DNA of 64,000 nucleotides, taken from positions 1 through 64,000 of the forward strand of contig CAZVGO010000017.1 of assembly GCA_964626755.1 (NCBI GenBank), read 5' to 3'. A program made the translations under genes and the position numbers. The notes beneath the pieces are model-generated. The model did no database searches, was not told the DNA's origin, and saw only the letters and a program-made list of their open reading frames with translations. This stretch comes from JACDAV01 sp964626755 (lineage in GTDB: Bacteria > Chloroflexota > Limnocylindria > Limnocylindrales > CSP1-4). Below, piece by piece: positions 40,805-49,450 of this stretch (positions within the stretch are counted from its first letter, which is position 1; each line of letters starts with the position of its first letter).

Positions 40805-43491
40805 GGCCTCGGGCTCCGACTTGGCCTGCCGCGGCTGGACGACGGCTCCGCGTGCGTGTCGCACGGGCCGAAGAACCCGTCGCACGGGCTGGGGCTCGGT
40901 GGCGGTGGCTCGCAGATCTCGGTCGGCGCGAACGGACCGCCCCAGTTCGCGCCGTACGGCGCGAATGCCCCGTTGTAGAAGTAGATCGTCCTCGTCCCCT
41001 TCGGACCGCCTCGGACGTATGGACCGCGGGCCGCCCGAGCCGCCCAGGCGCGGTTGTACTTGGCCCACGTCGGATTGCCCGCTTCGACCCTGCTGAAGTC
41101 CATGAAGCCCTTGCTGATCTTCGGCCCGGCGCAGCCTTCCTGCCAGAGCAGCCCGCTCGCCTCGTCGATGTCGACGACCTTCTGGAGGTCGGCGTGCTGG
41201 GTGGGGGCCGTTCCGGCGATGAACAGTTCCTTGACGGTCCGGCTGGTCATCGGGCCGGGCAGGAGTCCGCTGATCACGTCGACGGTCGCCGTCACGAGCC
41301 CGTCCGGCCTCGAGTCCTCGAACTTGGCGAGCGGAGTGCCCTTGCTGACCTCGGTCAGGATCGCCGACCAGAGCGGAGCGGACGTGTCGAGCGACAGCTT
41401 GCCGTCGTTCGGTTCGTTGTTGCTGTTGCCCATCCAGACCCCGACCGCGAGGGCCGGCGCGTCGAGGTCCTTTGGCGGCGCCACGTACCCGTACGCGTGG
41501 ACGTCGCGGTTGTCCTGCGTCGTGCCCGTCTTGTAGGCTGCGGGCCGTCGCACGTTCCCCTCGAAGATCGCCCACTTGCCCCAGTACGGGTTGATCCGGC
41601 GGTCGGTGCTGCCGGCCATGATGTCGGTGACGATGTAGGCGGCCTGAGCGCTCGCGACGCGGCGGCCCTCCATGTTCTCCTCGGCCGACCAGACCGTCTT
41701 GCCGTCCGTGTCGGCGAGGGTCTGGATCGTCGTCCGCGGCATGAGCACGCCGCCGTTGGCGATCGCCCCGTACGCCCGGAGCATGTCAATCGGGTGGCTC
41801 TCGAGGGTTCCGATGCTCATCGACGTGACCGGGATCGCGCCGCGCGGATGGGTCAGGCCGAACTCCGCGTTCCGCGCGGACAGGCGGTCGAGGCCGATCA
41901 TCAGCCCGGCCTTGATCGCCGGGATGTTGAGCGAGAACTGGAGCGCGCTCCGGACTCGGACCGGGCCGCGCTCCAGGCCGTCGGCCTGGGTCGGGGTGTA
42001 CTTCCGTCCGAAGTCCGTCACGACGTCCATGATCATCGTCGACGCGGTCAGCGTGTGGTCGTCGATCCCGACGATGTAGTTGAGCGGCTTGATCGATGAC
42101 CCGGGCTGCCGCCAGCCCTGGGACAGGACGTCGAACTGGGGCTGGAACTTGACGTTTCCCTTGGCGCTGTAGCTGGCGCTCCCGGCGTAGGCGAGGATCT
42201 CGCCGGTCCGGTAGTCGACGATCGCGGCCGCCCCGTTGTGAACGTTGTGACCGCGGAGGCCGAGGATCCAGCTCCGCTGGCCCTTGGGAATCTTGTAGGC
42301 GTCGAGAATCGCGGTGGGGTTCTTCGCGTTCGGGGCGCGGGCCGCGACGAACGTCCACTTCTCGGTGGTCGCCTGCATCTTCATGTCGAGCGTCGTCGTG
42401 ACCCGGTAGCCGCCGGTGTCGACTTCCTTGCACTCCTCGACCGGGACGTCCGGGCAGAGGATGGTTGCGAGCTGCTCGCGGACCTGCCAGACGAAGTGGG
42501 CCGCCTTCCACGGTGTCGTCCGCTGGTCGGCCAGGATCACCGGCTCCTGGCGGGCCTTGCGGTAGTCGGCCGCCGTGTGGTCGCCCTTCGTCAGGACCGA
42601 GAACTGCTGCATCCGGTCGAGGACGTAGTTGCGCCGGGTGACGATCTCCGAGTCGGCAGGGACGACGAGCCTGAGCTCGGCGGCCGGGCAGGGGGTCTCC
42701 TCGGTGGCCTCGACGAGGCACTCCTCCTCGGCGTTCCTCGTCAGGTCGAACTTCGTGGGCGACTGGGGGATCGCCGCGAGGATCGCAACCTCGGCCAGGG
42801 TCAGCTCCTCGAGCGGCTTGTTGAAGTAGCTCTTGGCCGCCGCCTTCACGCCGTAGCTGTGGTTGCCGTAGAAGTTCAGGTTGAGGTAGGCGGTGATGAT
42901 CTCCTTCTTGCCCCTCTCGCCCGGGAATTCGTCGGTCAGCCGGAGAGACTGGATGATCTCCCGGATCTTGCGCTCGTAGACCGAGTCCTCGAACGCCTCC
43001 GGCGGGAGCAGCCGGGCCCGGACAAGCTGCTGGGTGATCGTGGATCCGCCGCGGGGCCGTCCGCTGAGGGTGTCGACCGAGGCGGCGACGAAGCCGCCGA
43101 AGTCAAAGCCGGGGTTCTCCCAGAATTCCTTGTCCTCGATCGCCGTCGTCGCGTCGAGCAGCACGGGCGGGATCTCCTCGAACTCCACCAGCTCCCGCCG
43201 GAGGTCCCCCAGGCGGGCTAGCTCGATGGTCCCGCTCCGGTCATAGACGATCGTCTGCTCCTCGAAATCGATGTTGTCGAGGAGCGCTCTCGGATCGCCC
43301 AGCCCGTGGGAGTAGTAGGCGTACGCGGTCACCACGCCGAGGAACCCGACCAGCCCGACGAGCAGGAAGGTCGAGAAGAGCACGATCGGGATGGCGATCG
43401 CCACGTTCCGGGCGGTGGCGTGCCCTCCGCGAGGACGCCTGGCCACTCCGGTGCGCCGGTGGCGCTGGCGCCGCGCGAGGCTGGTCTGCAT
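40801..43491 (-). CDS. class A penicillin-binding protein (PBP1A-type)
   Basis: An 896-residue bifunctional peptidoglycan synthase (900 if GTG 43503 is used). A cytoplasmic Arg-rich start and one anchor (about 28-50) precede the GT51 glycosyltransferase domain: the catalytic AIEDKEFWENPGFD, RGGSTITQQLVR and KKEIITAYLN. The usual EDxxFxxHxG motif has Asn-Pro in place of the His. The transpeptidase domain follows with GSSIKP (catalytic Ser), SLN and KTGTTQ, and a Pro/Ser-rich tail. It polymerises and crosslinks the wall. It is divergent from tyrS and converges on mutS2. Confidence 0.93.
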   Translation of the reverse strand: MQTSLARRQRHRRTGVARRPRGGHATARNVAIAIPIVLFSTFLLVGLVGFLGVVTAYAYYSHGLGDPRALLDNIDFEEQTIVYDRSGTIELARLGDLRRELVEFEEIPPVLLDATTAIEDKEFWENPGFDFGGFVAASVDTLSGRPRGGSTITQQLVRARLLPPEAFEDSVYERKIREIIQSLRLTDEFPGERGKKEIITAYLNLNFYGNHSYGVKAAAKSYFNKPLEELTLAEVAILAAIPQSPTKFDLTRNAEEECLVEATEETPCPAAELRLVVPADSEIVTRRNYVLDRMQQFSVLTKGDHTAADYRKARQEPVILADQRTTPWKAAHFVWQVREQLATILCPDVPVEECKEVDTGGYRVTTTLDMKMQATTEKWTFVAARAPNAKNPTAILDAYKIPKGQRSWILGLRGHNVHNGAAAIVDYRTGEILAYAGSASYSAKGNVKFQPQFDVLSQGWRQPGSSIKPLNYIVGIDDHTLTASTMIMDVVTDFGRKYTPTQADGLERGPVRVRSALQFSLNIPAIKAGLMIGLDRLSARNAEFGLTHPRGAIPVTSMSIGTLESHPIDMLRAYGAIANGGVLMPRTTIQTLADTDGKTVWSAEENMEGRRVASAQAAYIVTDIMAGSTDRRINPYWGKWAIFEGNVRRPAAYKTGTTQDNRDVHAYGYVAPPKDLDAPALAVGVWMGNSNNEPNDGKLSLDTSAPLWSAILTEVSKGTPLAKFEDSRPDGLVTATVDVISGLLPGPMTSRTVKELFIAGTAPTQHADLQKVVDIDEASGLLWQEGCAGPKISKGFMDFSRVEAGNPTWAKYNRAWAARAARGPYVRGGPKGTRTIYFYNGAFAPYGANWGGPFAPTEICEPPPPSPSPCDGFFGPCDTHAEPSSSRGRPSRSPRP

Positions 43492-43505
43492 GAGTGCCGC
43501 CACGA

Positions 43506-43511
43506 TAGCAT
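43506..43511 (+). promoter_or_regulatory. -10 element upstream of tyrS
   Basis: TAGCAT ends 6 nt before the ATG at 43518, the leaderless geometry. That ATG opens an 18-codon ORF, not tyrS itself. Confidence 0.45.
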
Positions 43512-43517
43512 GGGGAA

Positions 43518-43574
43518 ATGAACGGGCAGGTTCCCCGTTACCCGCCGCAGACGACTCGCAGCCGCCGGCTGTGA
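43518..43574 (+). CDS. 18-residue upstream peptide of tyrS
   Basis: The ORF reads MNGQVPRYPPQTTRSRRL and ends with a TGA that overlaps the tyrS GTG start (GTGA). It begins where the transcript is predicted to start. It contains a single Tyr codon followed by Pro-Pro, a combination that can slow ribosomes. It could act as a translational feed or as an attenuating leader for tyrS, but no terminator hairpin was found. It may also be chance. Confidence 0.35.
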   Translation: MNGQVPRYPPQTTRSRRL

Positions 43575-44890
43575 CGGAGGCTGCCGCCCCCGGTTCGCCC
43601 GGCCGCCCGGCCGACGGCCTCCCGGGGCTCCTCGACGAGCTCCGCTGGCGGGGCCTGTTCCACGATGCGACCCCCGGCCTCGCCGGCCGCCTGGCGACCG
43701 GGCGGCCGCTGGCCGCCTATAACGGGTTCGACCCCTCCGGACCGTCCCTCCACGTCGGGCACCTCGTGCCGGTCATGGGCCTCGTCCACCTCCAGCGACG
43801 GGGAGGCCGGCCGGTTCTCCTCGTGGGCGGGGCGACGGGCATGATCGGCGACCCGTCGGGCACCTCGGCCGAGCGGAACCTCCTCGACCGGCCGACGCTC
43901 GACGCGAACGTCGCCGCGATCCGGGGCCAGCTCGAGCGATTCCTCGACTTCTCGGGCCCCGGCGGCGCCACGGTGGTCAACAACCTCGACTGGCTGGGCG
44001 GGGTGTCGATGCTCGACTTCCTGCGGGACGTCGGGAAGCACTTCACGGTCCCGTACATGCTCGGCAAGGACTCGGTCAAGGAGCGGCTCTCGGCCGGGCT
44101 CTCGTACACGGAGTTCAGCTACATGCTCCTCCAGGCCGCCGACTTTCGGCACCTCTACCGGACGCTCGGGGTCGAGGCTCAGATGGGCGGCGCCGACCAG
44201 TGGGGGAACATCACGGCCGGCCTCGAGCTCATCCGGCGGTCCGAGGGAGCGGCCGAGGGCCAGGAGCTCGCCCATGCACTGGCATTTACCCTGCTCCTCG
44301 ACCGGGGCGGTGCGAAGTTCGGCAAGACCGCCGCCGGGACGTCGGTCTGGCTCGACCCGGCCCGGACGAGCCCCTACGCGTTCTACCAGTACTGGCTGGA
44401 GCGGGAGGACGCGGAGGTCGGGCAGCTGCTCCGGTTCTTCACCCTGCTGGACCGGGCGGAAATCGAATCGCTCGAGGCCGACCAGGGGCGGCGGCCGGAG
44501 GCGCGACCGGCCCAGCGTGCCCTCGCCCGCGAACTGACGGCCCGGGTTCACGGGGAGGCGGCCAGGGACGCCGCCGTTCGGGTGTCCGAGGCGGCGTTCT
44601 CGCCCGATCCAATCCGCGATCCGGCGGTCCTCGCGACGCTCCACGAGGCGGTCGACGGCTTCGCCTTCCGCGACGCCGACCTTCGCGGCGGGGCACTGGC
44701 GTTCGCGGTCGCCTCGGGGACGTTCTCCTCGAACGGGGAGGCGCGCCGGACGATCGCGCAGGGCGGCCTGACGATCAACGACGAGCGGATCGCCAGCCCC
44801 GACAGCCCGGTCCCGGCGCCGATCGCGGGGGAGTGGCTCGTCGTCCGGGTCGGGAAGAAGCGGATCCGCGTGGGGCGCCGCGCCGGCTGA
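43571..44890 (+). CDS. tyrS: tyrosyl-tRNA synthetase
   Basis: A 439-residue class I synthetase. The catalytic domain shows YNGFDPSGPSLHVGHLVP (HIGH-type motif) and KFGKTAAGTSVWLD (KMSKS-type loop, TyrRS form); QMGGADQWGNI lies between them. A helical domain and a C-terminal S4 RNA-binding domain (EARRTIAQGGLTINDERI) complete it. The N-terminus, from GTG 43571, has about 25 extra Pro/Ala residues before LLDELRWRGLFHD. An 18-codon ORF precedes and overlaps it. The end forms a small hairpin with the convergent gene. Confidence 0.93.
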   Translation: MTEAAAPGSPGRPADGLPGLLDELRWRGLFHDATPGLAGRLATGRPLAAYNGFDPSGPSLHVGHLVPVMGLVHLQRRGGRPVLLVGGATGMIGDPSGTSAERNLLDRPTLDANVAAIRGQLERFLDFSGPGGATVVNNLDWLGGVSMLDFLRDVGKHFTVPYMLGKDSVKERLSAGLSYTEFSYMLLQAADFRHLYRTLGVEAQMGGADQWGNITAGLELIRRSEGAAEGQELAHALAFTLLLDRGGAKFGKTAAGTSVWLDPARTSPYAFYQYWLEREDAEVGQLLRFFTLLDRAEIESLEADQGRRPEARPAQRALARELTARVHGEAARDAAVRVSEAAFSPDPIRDPAVLATLHEAVDGFAFRDADLRGGALAFAVASGTFSSNGEARRTIAQGGLTINDERIASPDSPVPAPIAGEWLVVRVGKKRIRVGRRAG

Positions 44891-44909
44891 GCCCAGCCGG
44901 CGCCGGGGC

Positions 44910-45299
44910 TCAATTCCCTGGCCGCGCCTTGATGGCCATCAGCAGCCCGCCCAGCACCATCGCGCCGCCGCCGATCACGGTGACCCGGGCGAGAAGGTGC
45001 AGTGGCTCGGAATGGTCGGGCTGGATCTGGGGAGCCCAGAGGATCGGGATCGCGGCCCCGATTACGCCCACGACGAGGCTCGTCCCGATCCCAGGTCGAC
45101 GCAGGGCCAGCCAAACCACGATCGGTAGCAGCACGACGAAAAGGAGGCCCAGCAGGGTGAGCGGCCAGTTCCGCTCGGGGAGTCCCGGGGACGACACGAA
45201 CGCGAGAAGCGACAGGCCCGTGAGCGCGGCGAAGGGCAACCAGATCAGCGACGCACCGCCGATCGCCAACGCTCGTCCAACCCGACGTGTCGCTGACAC
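44910..45299 (-). CDS. hypothetical four-helix membrane protein
   Basis: A 129-residue protein with four hydrophobic segments (about residues 11-33, 46-66, 71-90 and 103-123) joined by short loops, and a basic end. The family was not recognised. A TAGACT hexamer on the minus strand ends 6 nt before GTG 45299, a clear leaderless promoter, so the gene is probably expressed on its own. It converges with tyrS, 19 nt apart. The inverted-repeat element copy B begins 66 nt upstream of its start codon. Confidence 0.65.
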   Translation of the reverse strand: MSATRRVGRALAIGGASLIWLPFAALTGLSLLAFVSSPGLPERNWPLTLLGLLFVVLLPIVVWLALRRPGIGTSLVVGVIGAAIPILWAPQIQPDHSEPLHLLARVTVIGGGAMVLGGLLMAIKARPGN

Positions 45300-45305
45300 G
45301 ATCCC

Positions 45306-45311
45306 AGTCTA
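45306..45311 (-). promoter_or_regulatory. -10 element of the four-helix membrane protein gene (leaderless)
   Basis: TAGACT on the minus strand, 6 nt from GTG 45299. It is the same hexamer and spacing class as at the amine oxidase gene. Confidence 0.55.
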
Positions 45312-45364
45312 TGACGGGGGCGGCGCTGACGACGGCAAGCGGCGATTCGCCGGCCTCGAGGTCA

Positions 45365-45534
45365 GGTTTCCTGTCATACGCTCCGTGGGATGGCCCAAGG
45401 CGCTGAATCTCTCGCGCAACCGGGACTTCGAGGCCGATTAGTAGTCGCCACGGGCTAACCACGGCTGCTCGATGCCCTGCCGAGACCCGTATTTCGGTCC
45501 CTGGGCTCCGGGGGGTGGCGTATGACAGGAAACC
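45365..45534. repeat. inverted-repeat (MITE-like) element, copy B
   Basis: A 170-bp intergenic unit with perfect 17-bp terminal inverted repeats, GGTTTCCTGTCATACGC at 45365-45381 and its complement at 45518-45534. The ends resemble copy A at 4302-4457 (TGGCCCAA block inside the left end; CCCTGGGC and GGTGGC inside the right end), while the interiors are unrelated. No ORF. The right end coincides with the last base of the hisIE stop codon. Confidence 0.75.
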
Positions 45535-46196
45535 TAGGCGGAGTGGCGCCCTCGGAGCACCGCGACAACCTCCGACGGAGCGATCCTGCGCTCGGCGAGC
45601 AGCACGAGCGAGTGATACAGGAGGTCGGCGGCCTCCTCGGCGACGCGCGCCCGCGTTCGTGAGCGGTCCGACGCCTCGGTCGTGGCATCGTCCTTCGCAG
45701 CGAGGAGCAGCTCGGTCGCCTCCTCGGTGACCTTGCGGCCCGCCGCGTCGACGCCCTCCGCGAGGAGCGACGCGGTGTAGGAGCCCTCCGGTCGCTCGGC
45801 GGCGCGTGACGCGATCGTCGACCAGAGCGTCTCGAGCCACTGGAAGCCCTGGGCCGTCGAATCGGCCGGCGCGCCTTCGGCATCGAAGCAGCTCCGGGTC
45901 AGGCGATGGCACGTGGGTCCGGTCGGCTCGGCGGTGACGAGAAGCGCGTCGGAGTCGCAGTCCGCGGCGATCCCCGTGAGCGTGAGGACGTTGCCGCTCT
46001 CTTCGCCCTTGTGCCACAGCCGGCCGCGCGACCGCGAGTGGAAGTGGACCTCGCCGCTCGCGAGCGTCGCGTCGAGCGCCTCGCGGTCCATGGACGCGAC
46101 CATCAGCACCCGGCCGTCGGCCGCGTCCTGGACGACCGCCGGCACGAGGCCGTCCGGCCCGAACCGGATCGTCCCCGGGTCGAGAGACACGCTCAC
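45534..46196 (-). CDS. hisIE: bifunctional phosphoribosyl-AMP cyclohydrolase / phosphoribosyl-ATP pyrophosphatase
   Basis: A 220-residue fusion. Residues ~1-110 are the HisI domain (VPAVVQDAADGRVLMVASMD, SRSRGRLWHKGEESGN, then DCDSDALL and Cys ligands in PTCHRLTRSCF); residues ~125-215 are the HisE domain (LAEGVDAAGRKVTEEATELLLAAKDD, then EEAADLLYH). It performs steps 2 and 3 of histidine synthesis. The GTG start 46196 overlaps the hisF stop. It is the last gene of the operon and ends at the boundary of the repeat element. Confidence 0.95.
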   Translation of the reverse strand: MSVSLDPGTIRFGPDGLVPAVVQDAADGRVLMVASMDREALDATLASGEVHFHSRSRGRLWHKGEESGNVLTLTGIAADCDSDALLVTAEPTGPTCHRLTRSCFDAEGAPADSTAQGFQWLETLWSTIASRAAERPEGSYTASLLAEGVDAAGRKVTEEATELLLAAKDDATTEASDRSRTRARVAEEAADLLYHSLVLLAERRIAPSEVVAVLRGRHSA

Positions 46197-46990
46197 GCGG
46201 AGCCTGGCACGGCTCGGACCGGCAGCCCGGCCTTCGCCATCGCCCGCTTGACCTTCGCGATCGAGTGGATCCGGCGGTGGAAGATCGAGGCCGCGAGGAC
46301 GGCATCGGCGCCCCCGTCCCGGACCGCTGCGACGAAGTCGGCCGGGCCGGAAGCGCCACCCGATGCGATGACCGGCACACGGACCCGGGACGTGATCGCG
46401 CGGAGCAGCTCCGTGTCGAACCCGGAGCGCGTGCCGTCGCGGTCGATCGAGGTCACGAGCAGCTCACCTGCCCCGAGATCGACGACCCGCTCCGCCCAGG
46501 CGACGGCGTCGAGTCCCGTCGGCTCGCGGCCGCCCTTGACGACGACCTCCCACTCCGGGTTCGGATCGTCACCGTTCGGCGCCGTCGTCCGACGCCGCGC
46601 GTCGATCGCGACGACGACCGCCTGGCGCCCGAACCGGGACGCGCAGCGCGACACGAGCAACGGATCCGCGACGGCGGCCGTATTGAGCGACACCTTGTCC
46701 GCGCCCGCCCGGAGGACATCGCGCATCTCGACCACGCTGCGCACCCCGCCCCCGACGGTGAGGGGTACGAACGCACGCCGCGCCGTCCGCTCGACGATGT
46801 CGAGGAGCGTCCCGCGGCCCTCCGGCGCGGCGGTGATGTCGAGGAAAACGATCTCGTCGGCGCCCTCGCGGGCGTAGCGCTCGGCGAGCTCCGGCGGATC
46901 GCCCTCGTCGACGAGGTCCACGAACCGGGTGCCCTTGACGACCCGGCCGTTGGCGACGTCGAGGCACGGGATGACGCGGCGGCGGAGCAT
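46193..46990 (-). CDS. hisF: imidazole glycerol phosphate synthase, cyclase subunit
   Basis: A 265-residue TIM barrel: RRVIPCLDVANGRVVKG with catalytic Asp11, FLDITAAPEGRGT, the phosphate motif TVGGGVRS and the second catalytic Asp in LVTSIDRDGTRSG, then IASGGASGPADF. It closes the imidazole ring using ammonia from HisH, giving IGP and AICAR. An eight-residue insert (TTAPNGDD) sits before the EWEVVVKGGRE strand. Two nucleotides separate it from hisH. Confidence 0.97.
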   Translation of the reverse strand: MLRRRVIPCLDVANGRVVKGTRFVDLVDEGDPPELAERYAREGADEIVFLDITAAPEGRGTLLDIVERTARRAFVPLTVGGGVRSVVEMRDVLRAGADKVSLNTAAVADPLLVSRCASRFGRQAVVVAIDARRRTTAPNGDDPNPEWEVVVKGGREPTGLDAVAWAERVVDLGAGELLVTSIDRDGTRSGFDTELLRAITSRVRVPVIASGGASGPADFVAAVRDGGADAVLAASIFHRRIHSIAKVKRAMAKAGLPVRAVPGSA

Positions 46991-46992
46991 CG

Positions 46993-47718
46993 TCAGTCGC
47001 CGCCTGACGTCCCGCCGGCGCCGACCGGCGTGTACTGGGCACCGGCGCCGGCGGCGAGCGCAGCGCTCCAGCGCACGAAGTTCGCGAGGAGCCGGAGCCC
47101 GTCACCGCCGCTCCGTTCCGGGTGGAACTGGACGCCGAGGACATTGCCGCGGTCGATCGCCGACGCGAACCGCGACCCGTGATCGGTCTCCGCGAGGACG
47201 AGGCGGTCGGCGGTGATCCCCTCCGGCACCCCGGCGTAGGAGTGGACGAAGTAGAAGTCGGCGCCCTGGGCGATCCCCTCGAAGAGCGGGTGCTCGCGGC
47301 GCCGGACGACCTGGTTCCAGCCGATGTGGGGGAGCGTCGGCGCGTTCGCCAGCTCGACGGTCCGGCCGGGCAGCACGCCGAGGGTGTCCGCACCGTCCTC
47401 CTCGCTCTGCTCGAACAGGAGCTGGAGCCCGAGGCAGATCCCGAGATACGGCCGCCCCTTGGCGATCCACTCCAGGATCGGATCGACCATGCGGGCGCGG
47501 GCGAGGCGGCGCATCGCCGGCTCCGCCGCGCCGACACCGGGCACGACGAGCGCGTCCGCACGTTCGAGGTCGTCCGGATGGCGGGCGAGGATCACCTCGG
47601 TCCCGACCGTCGTGAGGGCCTGTTCGATGCTCACGAGGTTGCCCGCGCCGTAATCGACGACCGCGACCCGGAACGCCTGGCTCCGCGCGACCGGCCGCTC
47701 CGGCTCCCAGGGCTTCAT
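46993..47718 (-). CDS. hisH: imidazole glycerol phosphate synthase, glutamine amidotransferase subunit
   Basis: A 241-residue class I glutaminase. The oxyanion and nucleophile regions VVPGVGAAEPAM and LGICLGLQLLFE (catalytic Cys) are present, with the His-Glu pair in GVQFHPERSG. It supplies ammonia to HisF. About 16 extra N-terminal residues precede the usual VAVVDYGAGNL start, and the C-terminus has a Gly-rich tail. The ATG 47718 overlaps the hisB stop (ATGA). Confidence 0.97.
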   Translation of the reverse strand: MKPWEPERPVARSQAFRVAVVDYGAGNLVSIEQALTTVGTEVILARHPDDLERADALVVPGVGAAEPAMRRLARARMVDPILEWIAKGRPYLGICLGLQLLFEQSEEDGADTLGVLPGRTVELANAPTLPHIGWNQVVRRREHPLFEGIAQGADFYFVHSYAGVPEGITADRLVLAETDHGSRFASAIDRGNVLGVQFHPERSGGDGLRLLANFVRWSAALAAGAGAQYTPVGAGGTSGGD

Positions 47719-48308
47719 CCCGCCGTGCCCTTCGTCGACGCGACCCCGGCCCGACGCGGATCCGTCTCACATGCGGCGCGGAGGGCGCGGGCGAGGGCCT
47801 TGAAAGCGGCCTCGGCCAGATGGTGGTCGTTCCGGCCGGTGCCCCGGACGTGGAGCGTCGTGCCGGACGTCCGGGCAAATGCCTCGAGGGCATGCTCGAC
47901 GAGCTGGAGCGGCAGGCCGCCGGCCCGCTCGCCCCGGAACGGCAGGTCGACGATCGCGTACGGTCGGCCGCCGACGTCGACGACCGCGGTGGCGAGCGAT
48001 TCGTCCATCGGGGCGGACGCGTCGCCGAACCGGCGGATCCCGGCCCGATCGCCGAGCGCCTCGGCAAACGCGCTCCCGAGGACGAGCGCCACGTCCTCGA
48101 CGGTGTGGTGCTCGTCGACCTCGAGGTCACCGGTCGCCCGGATCTCCACGTCGAACAGGCCGTGGTGGGCGAGCGACGTGAGAAGGTGGTCGTAGAAACC
48201 GATCCCGGTCGAGATCGCCGTCGTGCCGCTGCCATCGAGGGTGAGCGTGACGCTGACGTCGGTCTCCTTCGTCCGGCGGCTCACGGTCGCCCGCCGCTTC
48301 GTGGCCAT
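47715..48308 (-). CDS. hisB: imidazoleglycerol-phosphate dehydratase
   Basis: A 197-residue single-domain dehydratase with the two manganese-binding repeats: GFYDHLLTSLAHHGLFD, DEHHTVEDVA, and the symmetrical VEHALEAFA and GRNDHHLAEAAFKALARAL. There is no fused histidinol-phosphate phosphatase, and no separate phosphatase gene is in this operon, so step 8 must be encoded elsewhere. ATG 48308 overlaps the hisC stop by one base. Confidence 0.97.
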   Translation of the reverse strand: MATKRRATVSRRTKETDVSVTLTLDGSGTTAISTGIGFYDHLLTSLAHHGLFDVEIRATGDLEVDEHHTVEDVALVLGSAFAEALGDRAGIRRFGDASAPMDESLATAVVDVGGRPYAIVDLPFRGERAGGLPLQLVEHALEAFARTSGTTLHVRGTGRNDHHLAEAAFKALARALRAACETDPRRAGVASTKGTAG

Positions 48309-49450
48309 CAGGCAACCTCCGCGGCGATCTCGCGGGCGGCCACGATCAGCCGGTCGTTCTCGGCGGTGTCGCGGACCGTGACCCGGAGGTGGTCCTTCAG
48401 CGGGTGCGCGGCCCCGAACGTCCGCGGCACGAGCCCGCGGCTGAGGAGTGCCTCGGCGACGGCCCCGGCGCGCTCCGCCGAGCCGAGGCCGACGAGGAGG
48501 AAGTTCGTGACCGATGGCCCGACGTCCCAGCCGGCGTCGCGCAGCCCCGCCGCGAGCCGGTCGCGCTCGCGCTCGACACGGGCGAGGTTCGCGGCGAGTG
48601 CGTCGGGGGCGAGGAGCGCCTCGGTGACGACCGTGACCGACACCGTCGACACGGAACCCGGCGGCCGGTACGGGGCGATCTCGGCGATCGTCTCGGGGAC
48701 GGCGATCGCGAAGCCGACCCGCAACCCGGCGAGCGCGTATGCCTTGCTCGCGGTCCGGACGACGACGAGTCGCGGGTAGGTGGCCCGGAGCGAGGCGAGC
48801 GACCCGCCGACGAACTCGGCGTAGGCCTCGTCGAGGATGACGGCGGGCGGCCTCCGTCCATCGGCCGCGGCATCGGAGGCGAGATCGTCGAGGAGCCGTT
48901 CGATCGTGCCCGGTGGCTCGGCCAGCGCGGTCGGGTTGTTCGGGCTGCAGAGCCAGACGAGCGCCGCTTCGCGGCCGGCGTCCCGAACGGCGGGCACGTC
49001 GAGCGCCCAGCCGTCCGCGGCGCCCCGCCGGGGAACCGCGATCGTCCGGGCGGCGCGCTGCTCGGTGATGACCCGGTACATCGCATACGTGGGGGTCGGG
49101 ATCACGGCGCCCGAGCCGGCCGGCAGGAACGCCTTGCCGGCGAGGTCGAGGATCTCGTCCGCCCCGGCGCCGACGAGGATCTCCTCGCGGGCGACTCCGT
49201 AGCGGCCTGCCGCGGCGTCGATCAGTCGCCGGTAATCCGACGGCGGATACTCGGACAGCGGCGCTTCGAACCGGGCCGCGGCCAGCACTCGAGCGGCGAG
49301 GTCCGGCGGGACCGGCGAGGTGTTGAGGTCGAACCGGACGACCTCGTCGACGGGCACTCCGTAGCGGGCCGAGACTTCCTCGTCGGTCGCCTCCCAGGCG
49401 TACGAGATCGGCGCGGTCGGGGAGGACCAGGTCACCGGCGTGGGGCTCAC
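48308..49450 (-). CDS. hisC: histidinol-phosphate aminotransferase
   Basis: A 380-residue class I/II aminotransferase: VVRFDLNTSPVPP near the start, WLCSPNNPTA (PLP contact), VILDEAYAEFVGG, and the PLP-lysine region RTASKAYALAGLRVGFAI. It converts imidazole acetol phosphate to histidinol phosphate. GTG 49450 overlaps the hisD stop (GTGA); a longer frame reaching 49705 lies inside hisD and is rejected. Confidence 0.95.
   Translation of the reverse strand: MSPTPVTWSSPTAPISYAWEATDEEVSARYGVPVDEVVRFDLNTSPVPPDLAARVLAAARFEAPLSEYPPSDYRRLIDAAAGRYGVAREEILVGAGADEILDLAGKAFLPAGSGAVIPTPTYAMYRVITEQRAARTIAVPRRGAADGWALDVPAVRDAGREAALVWLCSPNNPTALAEPPGTIERLLDDLASDAAADGRRPPAVILDEAYAEFVGGSLASLRATYPRLVVVRTASKAYALAGLRVGFAIAVPETIAEIAPYRPPGSVSTVSVTVVTEALLAPDALAANLARVERERDRLAAGLRDAGWDVGPSVTNFLLVGLGSAERAGAVAEALLSRGLVPRTFGAAHPLKDHLRVTVRDTAENDRLIVAAREIAAEVA

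Noticed and set aside
44889..44911. GAGCCC/GGGCTC hairpin between tyrS and the membrane protein gene as a bidirectional terminator
   Set aside because: The stem is only six pairs with a GC-rich loop and no T run; too weak to list as a feature.
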